A stretch of DNA of 64,000 bases from Virgifigura deserti (lineage in GTDB: Bacteria > Pseudomonadota > Alphaproteobacteria > Dongiales > Dongiaceae). The stretch lies in the NCBI GenBank assembly GCA_003576685.1, contig QOZR01000002.1:1-64000 (forward strand). The letters are read 5' to 3'. The notes beneath the pieces are model-generated. The model saw only the letters and a program-made list of their open reading frames with translations. It ran no database searches and was not told where the DNA came from. A program made the position numbers and the translations under genes. Positions 1 to 8,005 of this stretch are shown here, piece after piece; position 1 is the first letter of the stretch; every line of letters begins with the position of its first letter.

Positions 1-125
1 TCGGCACCGTCCACCGCCTGGAGAACCTGACCGACGAGCCGCTCCACCTCATCGAGGTCCAGTCCGGCGCCTATCTCGGCGAGGACGACATCGTCCGACT
101 CGAGGATACCTACGGGCGGAGTTGA
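1..125 (+). CDS. Mannose-1-phosphate guanylyltransferase/mannose-6-phosphate isomerase-type protein, C-terminal fragment
   Basis: Only the last 40 codons are in the window, ending in TGA at 123-125. The frame reads GTVHRLEN, then [20 protein letters not shown] and a final TYGRS. This is the highly conserved cupin-fold tail of the ManC/AlgA/XanB family, which supplies GDP-mannose for surface polysaccharides and may also isomerise mannose-6-phosphate. The nucleotidyltransferase domain lies upstream of the window, so whether the protein is mono- or bifunctional cannot be told. Family assignment is firm from the tail motif; the exact substrate is inference. Confidence 0.8.
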   Translation, partial: GTVHRLENLTDEPLHLIEVQSGAYLGEDDIVRLEDTYGRS

Positions 126-150
126 GCCTCATCCGGTCGACCGGTCCGCG

Positions 151-426
151 TCAATCTTCCCACCATTCCGCAGACTCGCTCCGGAGCACCGTCAGCAGGT
201 TGAGGAGCGGAAAACCGATACCCGCGAGCAGGAATGTGAAAAGGCTTCCACTCCCGGACGCGCCCTCCGCCATGAGATAGAAAACGGCGACGATGAGCCA
301 CGCGGCGTTCGCGGCGACGGCGGCGTCGCGGAGCATCGGGCCTGCCTCCCGTCTCTGGCCCATCTCCTGATTCGTCATCGCGACGGTGGTGTCGGTCTCC
401 GGCTGGTCAAAAACCCTGACTTGCAT
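151..426 (-). CDS. Small predicted membrane protein, unknown function
   Basis: About 91 residues if it begins at the ATG at 424-426, which follows a GGGGACAG stretch; a longer frame reaches 516 and an inner ATG lies at 376-378. The N-terminal half is polar. Two hydrophobic segments follow (AAWLIVAVFYLMAEG and LFTFLLAGIGFPLLNLLTVL), then a short acidic tail ending EWWED. This suggests a two-helix membrane protein. I do not recognise a family. It is convergent with the gene at the left edge and downstream, on the same strand, of the DapB-like gene. Confidence 0.5.
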   Translation of the reverse strand: MQVRVFDQPETDTTVAMTNQEMGQRREAGPMLRDAAVAANAAWLIVAVFYLMAEGASGSGSLFTFLLAGIGFPLLNLLTVLRSESAEWWED

Positions 427-592
427 GGTCACTGTCCCCGTGAGTTGTCCGAAAGCCTCGGTCCGGCCGGCCACGGTCAACCGTGGACCGCACAGATTGC
501 GCAAAGCGGCTATCATTCAACATATAGGTTCGCGACCGCTGCAGTTGGCGCCCTTAGGTGGCGGGCGGGATAGAGATGGGATACGCCGCGTT

Positions 593-1393
593 CTATCCGA
601 AGAGCAACCTGTCCAGCCCGCGCACCAGACCCGTAATGGCACCGGCGCGCCGGGCGGCGAGCAGCGTGCCAGCGACATAGGGCTCGGCGCTGCTGCCGGC
701 GTCATGGCGCAGGCTGAGGCGCTCGCCCGCCATCCCGAACACCACCTCGCAGGACAGCACATAGCTTGGCAGCCGAATCGAATGGACGCGGCTTCCGCCG
801 ATATCGGCGCCGCGCGCCTCTTTCGGGCCGACCAGCTTGTCGAGCGGCACGCCGAGCGGCGGTTGGCCGACCTGACCGAGGCGCTCGGCCAGTTCCCGGG
901 CCGTGCCGCTCGGCACATCCGGCTTGGTCGACTTGCCGTAATCAAGGATCTCCCACTCCGGCACATGTGCCGCCGCGATTAGGGCGAAATGCTGCAGCAG
1001 CGTCGCCGTCAGCGAAAAATTGCCGGCGGCGACCACGCCGACGCCCCGATCCCGCGCCGCCCGGTCGATCTCGTCATAGTCGGCGGCGGTGAGGCCCGAC
1101 GTGCCGACGATCGCGGCGACGCCTCGCTCCACCGCGGCCAGGACATGCGCCTTCACCGCCGTGGGATGGGTATAATCGATCAGCACGTCGGTCGGCACGG
1201 CAAGCGCGTCCGCGACACTCGCCGACAAGGCGACCCCGACGGGTTCGCGCCCCAGGGCCGTCCCGACATCCTCCCCCGCTCCCTTGCGCGCCACAGCGCC
1301 GGCGAGCGCCAGATCCTCGGCGGCGGCCACCGCCTCGACCAGGCTCTGCCCGACCCAGCCAGTCGCCCCGGCAATGCAAATTCTGATGGTCAT
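593..1393 (-). CDS. DapB-like dihydrodipicolinate reductase family protein with atypical active site
   Basis: This 266-residue protein has the DapB layout: an N-terminal Rossmann dinucleotide site (GATGWVG, residues 9-15), the DYTHP motif near 73-77, GTSGL near 98-102 and GNFSLTATLLQHFA near 124. In true DapB the substrate loop carries His-His-x-x-Lys ahead of D-x-P-S-G-T. Here the loop reads DYGKSTKPDVPSGT (151-164), so the lysine and SGT are kept but both histidines are replaced by Gly/Lys. It may be a DapB-related reductase with another substrate rather than the lysine-pathway enzyme. The start at 1393 is chosen over an upstream in-frame ATG (1414) because MTIRICIAG is the family-like N-terminus and a GGGAG site precedes it. 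It diverges from the aminotransferase at 1591. Confidence 0.8.
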   Translation of the reverse strand: MTIRICIAGATGWVGQSLVEAVAAAEDLALAGAVARKGAGEDVGTALGREPVGVALSASVADALAVPTDVLIDYTHPTAVKAHVLAAVERGVAAIVGTSGLTAADYDEIDRAARDRGVGVVAAGNFSLTATLLQHFALIAAAHVPEWEILDYGKSTKPDVPSGTARELAERLGQVGQPPLGVPLDKLVGPKEARGADIGGSRVHSIRLPSYVLSCEVVFGMAGERLSLRHDAGSSAEPYVAGTLLAARRAGAITGLVRGLDRLLFG

Positions 1394-1496
1394 GTCGCGT
1401 TCTCCCTCTTTCACCGAACACTACCCGAACCGGGCTCCCGTTCAATCTTTCCTTCGGCGGGCATTCCGGACGCTCGACGGTCGCTTCGGCGCCCCT

Positions 1497-1525
1497 TTGA
1501 CACCGCTTCGGGCAAGGCGGATATT
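1497..1525 (+). promoter_or_regulatory. Candidate sigma70 promoter for the aminotransferase gene
   Basis: TTGACA at 1497-1502 is followed after 17 bases by GATATT at 1520-1525. It lies about 65 bases upstream of the ATG at 1591, inside the divergent gap between the DapB-like gene and the aminotransferase. The -35 is perfect and the -10 matches four of six positions. This is a motif match only. Confidence 0.4.
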
Positions 1526-1590
1526 AGGCGCGGCTTCCAAACAGGCGCGGGCGTCGACGATCGCCCCATCACGACCCAAGCGAGGAAAGA

Positions 1591-2982
1591 ATGACCCAGC
1601 TGAGCAATTCCGCCAGCGCGCGCGATATCGCCTACCACCTGCACCCCTATACCAATGCGGTAAAGCTCGAGGCCGAGGGCCCGCTGGTGCTGACCGAGGG
1701 CAAGGGCGTCTATGTCTATGACGAGAACGGCAAGCCCTATATCGAGGGCATGGCCGGCCTGTGGTGCACCTCTCTTGGATTCGGCGAGGAGCGGCTGGTC
1801 GAAGCGGCAACGCGACAGCTTCGCAAGCTGCCCTATTATCACACCTTCACTTTTAAGTCGCACGATACGGCCATCGACCTCGCCGAGAAGCTGATCGGCC
1901 TCGCGCCGGTGCCGATGTCGAAGGTCTTCTTCACCAATTCCGGGTCCGAAGCCAACGACACTGTGGTCAAGCTGGTCTGGTACTACAACAACGCCATCGG
2001 CCGGCCGGAGAAGAAGAAGATCATCGCCCGACTCAAGGGCTATCACGGCGTCACCGTCGCGGCGGCCAGCCTGACCGGACTGCCCTACAATCATATCGAC
2101 TTCGACCTGCCGATCGCGAACATCCTGCATACCGACTGTCCGCATCATTACCGCTTCGGCCTGCCGGGCGAGTCGGAGGAAGACTTCGCCAGCCGGATGG
2201 CCGCCAACCTGGAAAAACTGATCCTCGACGAGGGGCCGGACACGGTGGCCGCCTTCATCGCCGAGCCGGTGCAGGGCGCCGGCGGCGTGATCATCCCGCC
2301 GCGGACCTATTTCGAGAAAATCCAGGCCGTTCTGAAGAAATACGACATCCTGTTCATCGCGGACGAGGTGATTACCGGCTTCGGGCGCACCGGCAGCATG
2401 TTCGGCATCGAGACCTATGGCCTGAAGCCGGACATCATCTCCGTCGCCAAGCAGCTCTCCTCCGCCTATCTGCCGATCGCCGCGGTAATGATCAACGAGA
2501 AGGTCTATCAGGCGATCCGCGACAACAGCGGCAAGCTCGGCACCTTCGGTCACGGCTTCACCTATTCCGGCCATCCGGCGAGCGTCGCGGTCGCGCTCGA
2601 GACGCTGAAGATCTATGAAGAGCGCGACATCGTCGCGCAGGTCCGCCGCCTTGCCCCCGTCTTCCAGGAGGGGTTGCAGCGGTTCGCCGATCACCCGCTG
2701 GTCGGCGAGGTGCGCGGCGTTGGCCTGGTCGGCGCGATCGAGCTGGTCAAGGACAAGGCGACCAAGGAGAGCTTCGACCCGAAGCAGGCCGTCGGCTCCT
2801 ACGCCGTCGGCCGCGCCCAGGAACATGGCGTGATCCTGCGGGCGATTGTCGACAGCGTGGCCTTCTGCCCGCCGCTGATCGCCACCGAAGCCGAGATCAC
2901 CGACATGTTCGACCGGTTCGGCCGCGCCCTCGACGACACCGCCACCTGGGTACAGGACCAGGGGCTGCGCTCGGTGGCGTGA
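1591..2982 (+). CDS. Class III PLP-dependent aminotransferase (omega-transaminase type)
   Basis: 463 residues, full length for pyruvate-type omega-transaminases. Visible features are GMAGLWCTSLGFG near 50-63, the PLP-phosphate motif FTNSGSEANDT near 116, YHGVT near 150, IADEVITGFGRTG near 256-268 and the Schiff-base lysine K287 in SVAKQLSSAYLP. Such enzymes move an amino group from an amine or omega-amino acid to pyruvate or a similar acceptor in the cytoplasm. A GAGGAAAG-type ribosome site lies just before the ATG. It is divergent from the DapB-like reductase, which hints at a shared amine or amino-acid pathway, but the substrate cannot be read from sequence. Confidence 0.9.
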   Translation: MTQLSNSASARDIAYHLHPYTNAVKLEAEGPLVLTEGKGVYVYDENGKPYIEGMAGLWCTSLGFGEERLVEAATRQLRKLPYYHTFTFKSHDTAIDLAEKLIGLAPVPMSKVFFTNSGSEANDTVVKLVWYYNNAIGRPEKKKIIARLKGYHGVTVAAASLTGLPYNHIDFDLPIANILHTDCPHHYRFGLPGESEEDFASRMAANLEKLILDEGPDTVAAFIAEPVQGAGGVIIPPRTYFEKIQAVLKKYDILFIADEVITGFGRTGSMFGIETYGLKPDIISVAKQLSSAYLPIAAVMINEKVYQAIRDNSGKLGTFGHGFTYSGHPASVAVALETLKIYEERDIVAQVRRLAPVFQEGLQRFADHPLVGEVRGVGLVGAIELVKDKATKESFDPKQAVGSYAVGRAQEHGVILRAIVDSVAFCPPLIATEAEITDMFDRFGRALDDTATWVQDQGLRSVA

Positions 2983-3012
2983 CAATCGCCCAGAAACTGT
3001 CGAAAAGGTGAA

Positions 3013-3058
3013 AACCACAGAGACATAGAGATTAACTTTTCTCTGTGCCTCTGTGGTT
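3013..3058. repeat. Imperfect palindrome between aminotransferase and hemA
   Basis: The arms at 3013-3030 and 3041-3058 (AACCACAGAGACATAGAG and its near complement CTCTGTGCCTCTGTGGTT) pair at 16 of 18 positions around a 10-base AT-rich loop. It follows the aminotransferase stop by about 30 bases and could act as a terminator. The same AACCACAGAG...CTCTGTGGTT motif is a dispersed repeat type seen in many genomes, so it may simply be a mobile palindrome. Confidence 0.55.
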
Positions 3059-3190
3059 CTAGGGCAGCAAATGGCTGTACCGTCGCAGCCGGGCGCGGCA
3101 GCGTGACGCATTCCCTCCCGGCCGGTTCACGGTCATTTTACGGTTGTGGCCTAGCGTGTAAGGCGCTGCCCGCGCTATAGTGGGATCAAT

Positions 3191-4414
3191 ATGGATTTCG
3201 AGCAGTTCTTCCGCGATACGATCGCGGGCCTCAAGGCCGAGGGGCGTTACCGCGTTTTCGCGGATCTCGAACGCTGCGCCGGTGCTTTCCCGAAGGCTCT
3301 GCACCACCCGCCTGAAAAATCCGGACGCGGGGCTGAAGAGGTTATGGTCTGGTGCAGCAACGACTATCTCGGTATGGGCCAGCATCCGGCGGTGATCGCG
3401 GCCATGACCGAGGCGCTTCAGCGCTGCGGCGCCGGGGCCGGCGGCACGCGGAACATCTCCGGCACCAACCACTATCATGTCCTTCTCGAGCGGGAACTCG
3501 CCGATCTGCACGCCAAGGAAGCGGCGCTGCTCTTCACCTCCGGCTATATCTCGAACGAGACGACGCTGGGCACCTTGGCCTCCCTGCTGCCGGACTGCGT
3601 CGTTTTCTCGGACGAACAGAATCACGCCTCGATGATCCAGGGCATCCGTGCGAGCCGCGCCGAGAAGCACATCTTCCGCCATAACGACGTCGCACATCTC
3701 GACGAGCTGCTGGCCTCGGTGGCGCCGGGCCGGCCGAAGCTGGTCGCCTTCGAATCGGTCTATTCGATGGACGGCGACATCGCGCCGATCGCCGAGATCT
3801 GCGACGTGGCCGAGCGGCATGGCGCGATGACCTATCTCGACGAGGTTCATGCGGTCGGCATGTATGGCCCGCGTGGCGGCGGCGTCGCCGAGCGCGAGCG
3901 GCAGATGCAGCGGCTGACCGTGATCGAAGGCACCCTCGGCAAGGCCTTCGGCGTGATGGGCGGCTATATCGCCGGCTCGACGGCGCTCGTCGACGTGATC
4001 CGCAGCTTCGCCTCCGGCTTCATCTTCACCACGGCGCTGCCGCCGGTGATCGCCGCCGGGGCGCTGGCCAGCATTCGCCATCTGAAGACCGACGACACTA
4101 GGCGCGCCCTGCATCAGGAGCGCGCCGCAACCTGCAAGCGCCTGCTGGCCGAGGCCGGCCTGCCGGTGATGCCTTCGGAAAGCCATATCGTTCCTGTCCT
4201 AGTCGGCGACGCGCGAGCCTGCAAGCAGGCAAGCGACGAGCTTCTGGCGTCGCATCGGATCTACGTCCAGCCGATCAACTACCCGACCGTGCCGCGCGGG
4301 ACCGAGCGGCTCCGCCTGACGCCGACGCCGTTCCACACCGACGCGATGATGGCGGAGCTGGTGGAGGCCATGGCCCAGGTCTGGCAGCGGCTCGGGCTTT
4401 CAGCAGCCGCCTGA
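3191..4414 (+). CDS. hemA: 5-aminolevulinate synthase
   Basis: 407 residues of the alpha-oxoamine synthase family. It condenses glycine and succinyl-CoA to 5-aminolevulinate, the first tetrapyrrole precursor. It shows the ALAS N-terminus ([11 protein letters not shown]), [48 protein letters not shown] and the PLP lysine K251 in [15 protein letters not shown]. The C4 route is typical of Alphaproteobacteria. Besides heme, the product feeds the cobalamin genes at the right side of this window. ATG follows a GTGGGAT site. I found no clear regulator site in the 130 bases upstream. Confidence 0.97.
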   Translation: MDFEQFFRDTIAGLKAEGRYRVFADLERCAGAFPKALHHPPEKSGRGAEEVMVWCSNDYLGMGQHPAVIAAMTEALQRCGAGAGGTRNISGTNHYHVLLERELADLHAKEAALLFTSGYISNETTLGTLASLLPDCVVFSDEQNHASMIQGIRASRAEKHIFRHNDVAHLDELLASVAPGRPKLVAFESVYSMDGDIAPIAEICDVAERHGAMTYLDEVHAVGMYGPRGGGVAERERQMQRLTVIEGTLGKAFGVMGGYIAGSTALVDVIRSFASGFIFTTALPPVIAAGALASIRHLKTDDTRRALHQERAATCKRLLAEAGLPVMPSESHIVPVLVGDARACKQASDELLASHRIYVQPINYPTVPRGTERLRLTPTPFHTDAMMAELVEAMAQVWQRLGLSAAA

Positions 4415-4454
4415 TGCGCAGCTGCGCCAAGGCGGCTGAGGCAATTTGGACCTC

Positions 4455-4483
4455 TTGACGCCGGCCTTCGAATAGCGAACGAT
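4455..4483 (+). promoter_or_regulatory. Candidate promoter for the PadR-like regulator
   Basis: TTGACG at 4455-4460 and AACGAT at 4478-4483 are separated by 17 bases, 42 bases before the ATG at 4525. Weak motif evidence only. Confidence 0.25.
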
Positions 4484-4524
4484 TCCGCTTCCATCATCCC
4501 GTCGCGGAGCCAAGGACTGCGGAG

Positions 4525-5064
4525 ATGTACAAGGACAACAGCCTGATTCCGAGCGAGTCGGTCCGCCTGGCGGCGCTGGGAATCCTAGCGCAGGCGCCGA
4601 AATCCTATGCGGAATTGGCCAGCGAGGTGCGCCACTTCAGCAGCCGGATCGTCGGCCCGTCGCTGGAGCTGATGGGGCCGTCCCTCGAGCTGCTGCGGGT
4701 GGAAGGTTTGGTCAAGGCTGAGGACGAGGCCGCCGACCACGAGACGGCCGTTCTGTCCATTACCGAAGCCGGTCGGGACGAGCTGCGCCGCCTCCTGACC
4801 GCCAATCTGCGCGGACCCATCGGGGAGGTGAACAAGCTGATCATCGCGCTGAAGATGCGCTTCCTCCACTTGCTGGACCCCGCAGACCAGCAGCTTCAGG
4901 CCGAAATCCTGGCGGACATCTGCGAAAGGGAGCTGGCCCGCCTGACCGATCTGCGCCAGCACCATGCCGGCGACCCGGGGCATCTGGTGCCCTGGCTGGA
5001 TCACGACATCGGCGAGGTCGAGGGCCGCCTCGACTGGTTCCGCGCGCTTCAGGACCGGCTGTAA
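4525..5064 (+). CDS. PadR-like winged-helix transcriptional regulator
   Basis: 179 residues. Residues 10-75 form a winged-helix domain (RLAALGILAQAPKSYAELA, then LELLRVEGLVKAEDE). The C-terminal half is helical and charged (LIIALKMRFLHLL, ILADICERELARLTDL), like the dimerisation region of PadR-family proteins. A seven-residue near repeat, GPSLELM-GPSLELL, sits in the recognition region around residues 43-56. Ligand and target are unknown; the closest neighbours on the same strand are hemA and the aminotransferase. The gene has its own 110-base leader. Confidence 0.7.
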   Translation: MYKDNSLIPSESVRLAALGILAQAPKSYAELASEVRHFSSRIVGPSLELMGPSLELLRVEGLVKAEDEAADHETAVLSITEAGRDELRRLLTANLRGPIGEVNKLIIALKMRFLHLLDPADQQLQAEILADICERELARLTDLRQHHAGDPGHLVPWLDHDIGEVEGRLDWFRALQDRL

Positions 5065-5082
5065 CGCCCGCCCCTCGGCAAG

Positions 5083-5742
5083 TCAAAAATTGAACGGGTT
5101 GTCCCGGGTGGGAAGCTGGGCACGGAAGCTCCGGTAGTGATCGCCTGCCGACAGGTCGAGCATCTTTCGCAACTCGACGAGCGGGGCCGCGTGGTTGTCA
5201 ACGCGGAAGTCGACGAGCGGATAGTCCTCGGTTCCCACCACGAGAAGGGAGGCGGACTGTCGGCCGCGCTTGTCGCCGCCCGCCGCCTCCCCGGCGACCA
5301 GCACCGCCAGCAACCGGTCGGCGAATGTCAGGCCGGCATTGCCGCGGTAGGCCTGGGCCATGGCGCCGAGCACTCTCTCATTGGCGAGCTTGTTGCCGGC
5401 GACGGAGAAACCGTCCTCGGCGCGGTGGCCGGTGACGGCCTCCGTTTCCCGTCCCGTCCAGCCGGCCGTGCGCCCCTGCCGGTCGATGACATGGACCTGG
5501 CGATGGTCGCGTCCCTCATCCGCTTCGACCAGCGTCGGAACCACGACCTCGGCCGGCCGGCCATCCGCCAGGAGATCCAGCCCGCGCGGACCATAGAACG
5601 GGTTCGTCGTCGCCTGGGTGGCAACGGCCCCGACGCCGGCGCGGGCATGCGGCACCAGCGAGCCGATCGCCATATGGAATGTCGCGGCCGCCACCCCGAA
5701 ATGACCGGTCGCCCGGTCCAGGGCCACGATCGAATAGCTCAT
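5083..5742 (-). CDS. DUF1028 family protein (predicted Ntn-hydrolase-like)
   Basis: 219 residues starting MSYSIVALDRATGHFGVAAAT, the characteristic DUF1028 N-terminus, with GSLVPHARAGVGAVATQATTN near 27-47, DRQGRTAGWTG near 91, FSVAGNKLAN near 114 and a central AGGDKRGRQSASLLV near 155-170. Family members are assigned to the Ntn-hydrolase fold, but the reaction is not established. The start codon overlaps the stop of the upstream carbamoylase gene (ATGA at 5739-5742), so the two are translationally coupled. This suggests action on the same N-carbamoyl, amide or peptide substrate. Confidence 0.85.
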   Translation of the reverse strand: MSYSIVALDRATGHFGVAAATFHMAIGSLVPHARAGVGAVATQATTNPFYGPRGLDLLADGRPAEVVVPTLVEADEGRDHRQVHVIDRQGRTAGWTGRETEAVTGHRAEDGFSVAGNKLANERVLGAMAQAYRGNAGLTFADRLLAVLVAGEAAGGDKRGRQSASLLVVGTEDYPLVDFRVDNHAAPLVELRKMLDLSAGDHYRSFRAQLPTRDNPFNF

Positions 5743-7010
5743 CCCGCGAGATCGGCCCCCGCGAGATCGATCAACGTGGCCGCCAGGACGCGGGCGCCGT
5801 CGGCCAGATCGCGCGGTCTCGCGTTCTCCGCCTCGTTGTGGCTGACGCCGCCTTCGCATGGCACGAAGATCATGCCGGCCGGGCAAACCTCGGCCAGATG
5901 CATCGCGTCGTGGCCCGCCCCTGAGATCATCTCCATGGCAGGGAGGTCCAAGGCATCGGCGGAGCGGCGTACCGTATCGATCACGGCCGGGTCGAAGCGG
6001 GTCGGCCGGACATCGCTCGTCCGCGTGACCTTGACCGCGCACCCGCCGGCGTGGTCCGCGCAGATCGGCTCGATCCGGCTCGTCAGCCGCTCGATCACCG
6101 CCGCGTCGGGGTGGCGGAAGTCGATCGTGAAGAAGACCCGGGCCGGCACCGTGTTGGGGGAGCCGGGCGAGACCTCGAAGCGGCCGACGGTGAAGCGAAC
6201 CGTGTCGGCGGCATCGGCCATGGCCTCGTTCAGCGCGGTGACCATAGCCGCGGCGGCCATGAGCGCATCCTTGCGCATGCTCACCGGTGTTGTCCCGGCA
6301 TGCGCCGCCTCGCCCAGAACCTCGACCGCGAACCAGCGTAGCCCCTGGATTCCGCCAACGACACCGATCGGCCTGCCCGTGGCCTCGAGCCGCGGCCCCT
6401 GCTCGATATGCGCCTCGACATAGGCGGCCAGGGGAAAGCCGATCGGCCGACGCGACAGATCGGGGGTAGCGGCGAGGAAATCCCGCAGCGCCTCGCCCGC
6501 CGTGATGCCGTCGCTGTCGGTCACGGCAAGCTGCTCGGCAAGGTTCATCTGGCCGGCGAACACGGCCGATCCCATGGCGCCGGGCTGGAAACGGCTGCCC
6601 TCCTCGTTGGTCCAGGCGACCACTTCGATGGAGCGTTGCGGCCGCAGGCCGGCGGCCTGGATCGCCTCGAGCGCCTCGAGACCGGCGAGCACGCCATAGG
6701 CACCGTCGAACTTGCCGCCGGTCGGCTGGCTGTCCAGGTGGCTGCCGGTCAGCACCGGCGCGGCCGCCGGATCCGTACCCTCGAGACGGAGAAACAGGTT
6801 GCCCGCATCATCGCCGCTGGCGGCGAGGCCGAGATCCTGCGCCCAGGCGACCATGCGACGGCGCGCCTCGGCGTCCTCCTTGGAGAGCGCCTGGCGGTTG
6901 ACCCCGCCTTTGGGCGTGGCCCCGATCTGGCCCAACGCCATCAGCCGCCCCCACAGCCGCCCTTCGTCGACGGCCCCGGCGGCAGCGATTTTCGGTTCTG
7001 TTTCTTCCAT
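5739..7010 (-). CDS. Zn-dependent N-carbamoyl-amino-acid hydrolase / allantoate amidohydrolase family (M20)
   Basis: 423 residues. M20-type metal ligands are visible: GSHLDSQPTGGKFDGAYGV (first His/Asp), TNEEGSRF, YVEAHIEQGP, the lid region GEAAHAGTTPVSMRKDA and SGAGHDAMHLA near the C-terminus. Family members hydrolyse N-carbamoyl-L-amino acids, beta-ureidopropionate or allantoate with release of ammonia and CO2. The ATG at 7010 lies 4 bases after the GntR stop and behind an AAGGAGAG site; the longer frame to 7091 would overlap GntR heavily. It sits in a GntR-hydrolase-DUF1028 operon divergent from a peptide-type ABC importer, which suggests uptake and hydrolysis of an N-substituted amino acid. 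Exact substrate unknown. Confidence 0.88.
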   Translation of the reverse strand: MEETEPKIAAAGAVDEGRLWGRLMALGQIGATPKGGVNRQALSKEDAEARRRMVAWAQDLGLAASGDDAGNLFLRLEGTDPAAAPVLTGSHLDSQPTGGKFDGAYGVLAGLEALEAIQAAGLRPQRSIEVVAWTNEEGSRFQPGAMGSAVFAGQMNLAEQLAVTDSDGITAGEALRDFLAATPDLSRRPIGFPLAAYVEAHIEQGPRLEATGRPIGVVGGIQGLRWFAVEVLGEAAHAGTTPVSMRKDALMAAAAMVTALNEAMADAADTVRFTVGRFEVSPGSPNTVPARVFFTIDFRHPDAAVIERLTSRIEPICADHAGGCAVKVTRTSDVRPTRFDPAVIDTVRRSADALDLPAMEMISGAGHDAMHLAEVCPAGMIFVPCEGGVSHNEAENARPRDLADGARVLAATLIDLAGADLAG

Positions 7011-7014
7011 CGGC

Positions 7015-7866
7015 TTAACTCTCCTTCGGTGATTCGCTCGCCTTCGCACCGCGGGATCGATCGGAAAAATCGACGGTTCGGGACTCGTCAATGAAGCGCC
7101 GTTCGATCACCGCCTCCAGCGCGATCATGTGCCGCTCGGCTTTGGCGATATGGTCATGCATCAGGCGACGCGCCTCCTCGGCATCGCGCCTGCGGAACGC
7201 CTCGAGCAGCTTCCGGTGCGCGGACAGCCCGTCCTCGGCCAATTGGTGAACGCGGCTCGGCACGTCACCATGATCCGGATCGGCGTAAAGCTTGCGAAAG
7301 ACCGTGCAGTCCCGCAGCAGCGAATTCATGAATTGGCAGTTGAAGGCCAGCAGCGGATTGTCGCAAGCATTGACGAGCACATCGTGGAAATCCAGCTCGG
7401 CCTGACGCTGACGATAGGTCGTCCGCTTGTCGGCCGGCCCGCAGCTGCATAGCCCGATGGAGGCTTCCAGCGCCTGAAAATCGGCCTCGGTCAGGCGATC
7501 GACCACCGAGGCAGCCAGCTCTGGCTCGAGCAGCTTGCGGACCGCATAGACCTGTTCGAGCGTGAGGCCCTGGAAATAGAAGTAGTTGGCGAGGAGCTGG
7601 GTTGACCGGTTGGCCGAGACGCTCGCCACCGACGCGCCGCCCTTGGGACCCGTCGAGATTCGCACCAGCCCCTGAACCTCCAGAGACTTCAGCGCCTCGC
7701 GGATGGTACCCTTGCTGACGCCGAAGCGGTCGATCAGCGCTTTCTCCTGCGGCAGGCGGTCGCCCGGCGATAGCCCTTCGACCGCGATCCATGTCTTGAT
7801 CTGCTCGGCCACCCAGTCCGAACGCTTCGGCAGGGGGCTGCGCTGCGGCTTGCTCATGCGCTCCAT
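7015..7866 (-). CDS. GntR family transcriptional regulator, FCD-type ligand domain
   Basis: 283 residues. The winged helix occupies about 17-85 (LSPGDRLPQEKALIDRFGVS, then GTIREALKSLEVQGLVRI). The FCD helical ligand domain covers about 100-245, with the metal/acid-binding pattern LDFHDVLVNACDN and HRKLLEAFRRRDAEEARRLMHDHI. It heads the operon with the carbamoylase and DUF1028 genes and diverges from the ABC transporter at 8006. Such regulators usually repress both arms until a carboxylate ligand binds. The imperfect palindrome at 7873-7898 just upstream is the obvious operator candidate. Confidence 0.92.
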   Translation of the reverse strand: MERMSKPQRSPLPKRSDWVAEQIKTWIAVEGLSPGDRLPQEKALIDRFGVSKGTIREALKSLEVQGLVRISTGPKGGASVASVSANRSTQLLANYFYFQGLTLEQVYAVRKLLEPELAASVVDRLTEADFQALEASIGLCSCGPADKRTTYRQRQAELDFHDVLVNACDNPLLAFNCQFMNSLLRDCTVFRKLYADPDHGDVPSRVHQLAEDGLSAHRKLLEAFRRRDAEEARRLMHDHIAKAERHMIALEAVIERRFIDESRTVDFSDRSRGAKASESPKES

Positions 7867-7872
7867 ACCTAA

Positions 7873-7898
7873 ATCATAATAATGCTATTTATAATGAT
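7873..7898. promoter_or_regulatory. Candidate GntR operator in the divergent gap
   Basis: A very AT-rich imperfect palindrome, ATCATAATAA-N6-TTTATAATGAT, with nine of the ten arm positions paired. It is striking in otherwise GC-rich DNA and lies 7 bases before the GntR start codon, immediately upstream of a TTGACA on the opposite strand. Inference from position and symmetry. Confidence 0.5.
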
Positions 7899-7903
7899 AA
7901 ATG

Positions 7904-7933
7904 TTGACACAGGCTGTTCTCCGGGACAAGGAT
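7904..7933 (+). promoter_or_regulatory. Candidate promoter for the peptide ABC operon
   Basis: TTGACA at 7904-7909 and AAGGAT at 7928-7933 with an 18-base spacer, next to the palindromic operator candidate and about 70 bases upstream of the substrate-binding-protein start. The -35 is perfect; the -10 is weak. Confidence 0.35.
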
Positions 7934-8005
7934 TTCCTGAAATGAGAACCGCGTGGAGGAACGCGCGGGGCAATGATGGCTCGAACGGAGGAGGAGCAAC
8001 TGGGC

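Noticed and set aside
1411..3111. 566-codon minus-strand open frame opposite the aminotransferase
   Set aside because: It is a shadow of the real gene in high-GC DNA: composition is low-complexity, rich in D/G/R/H runs, with no family-like motif.
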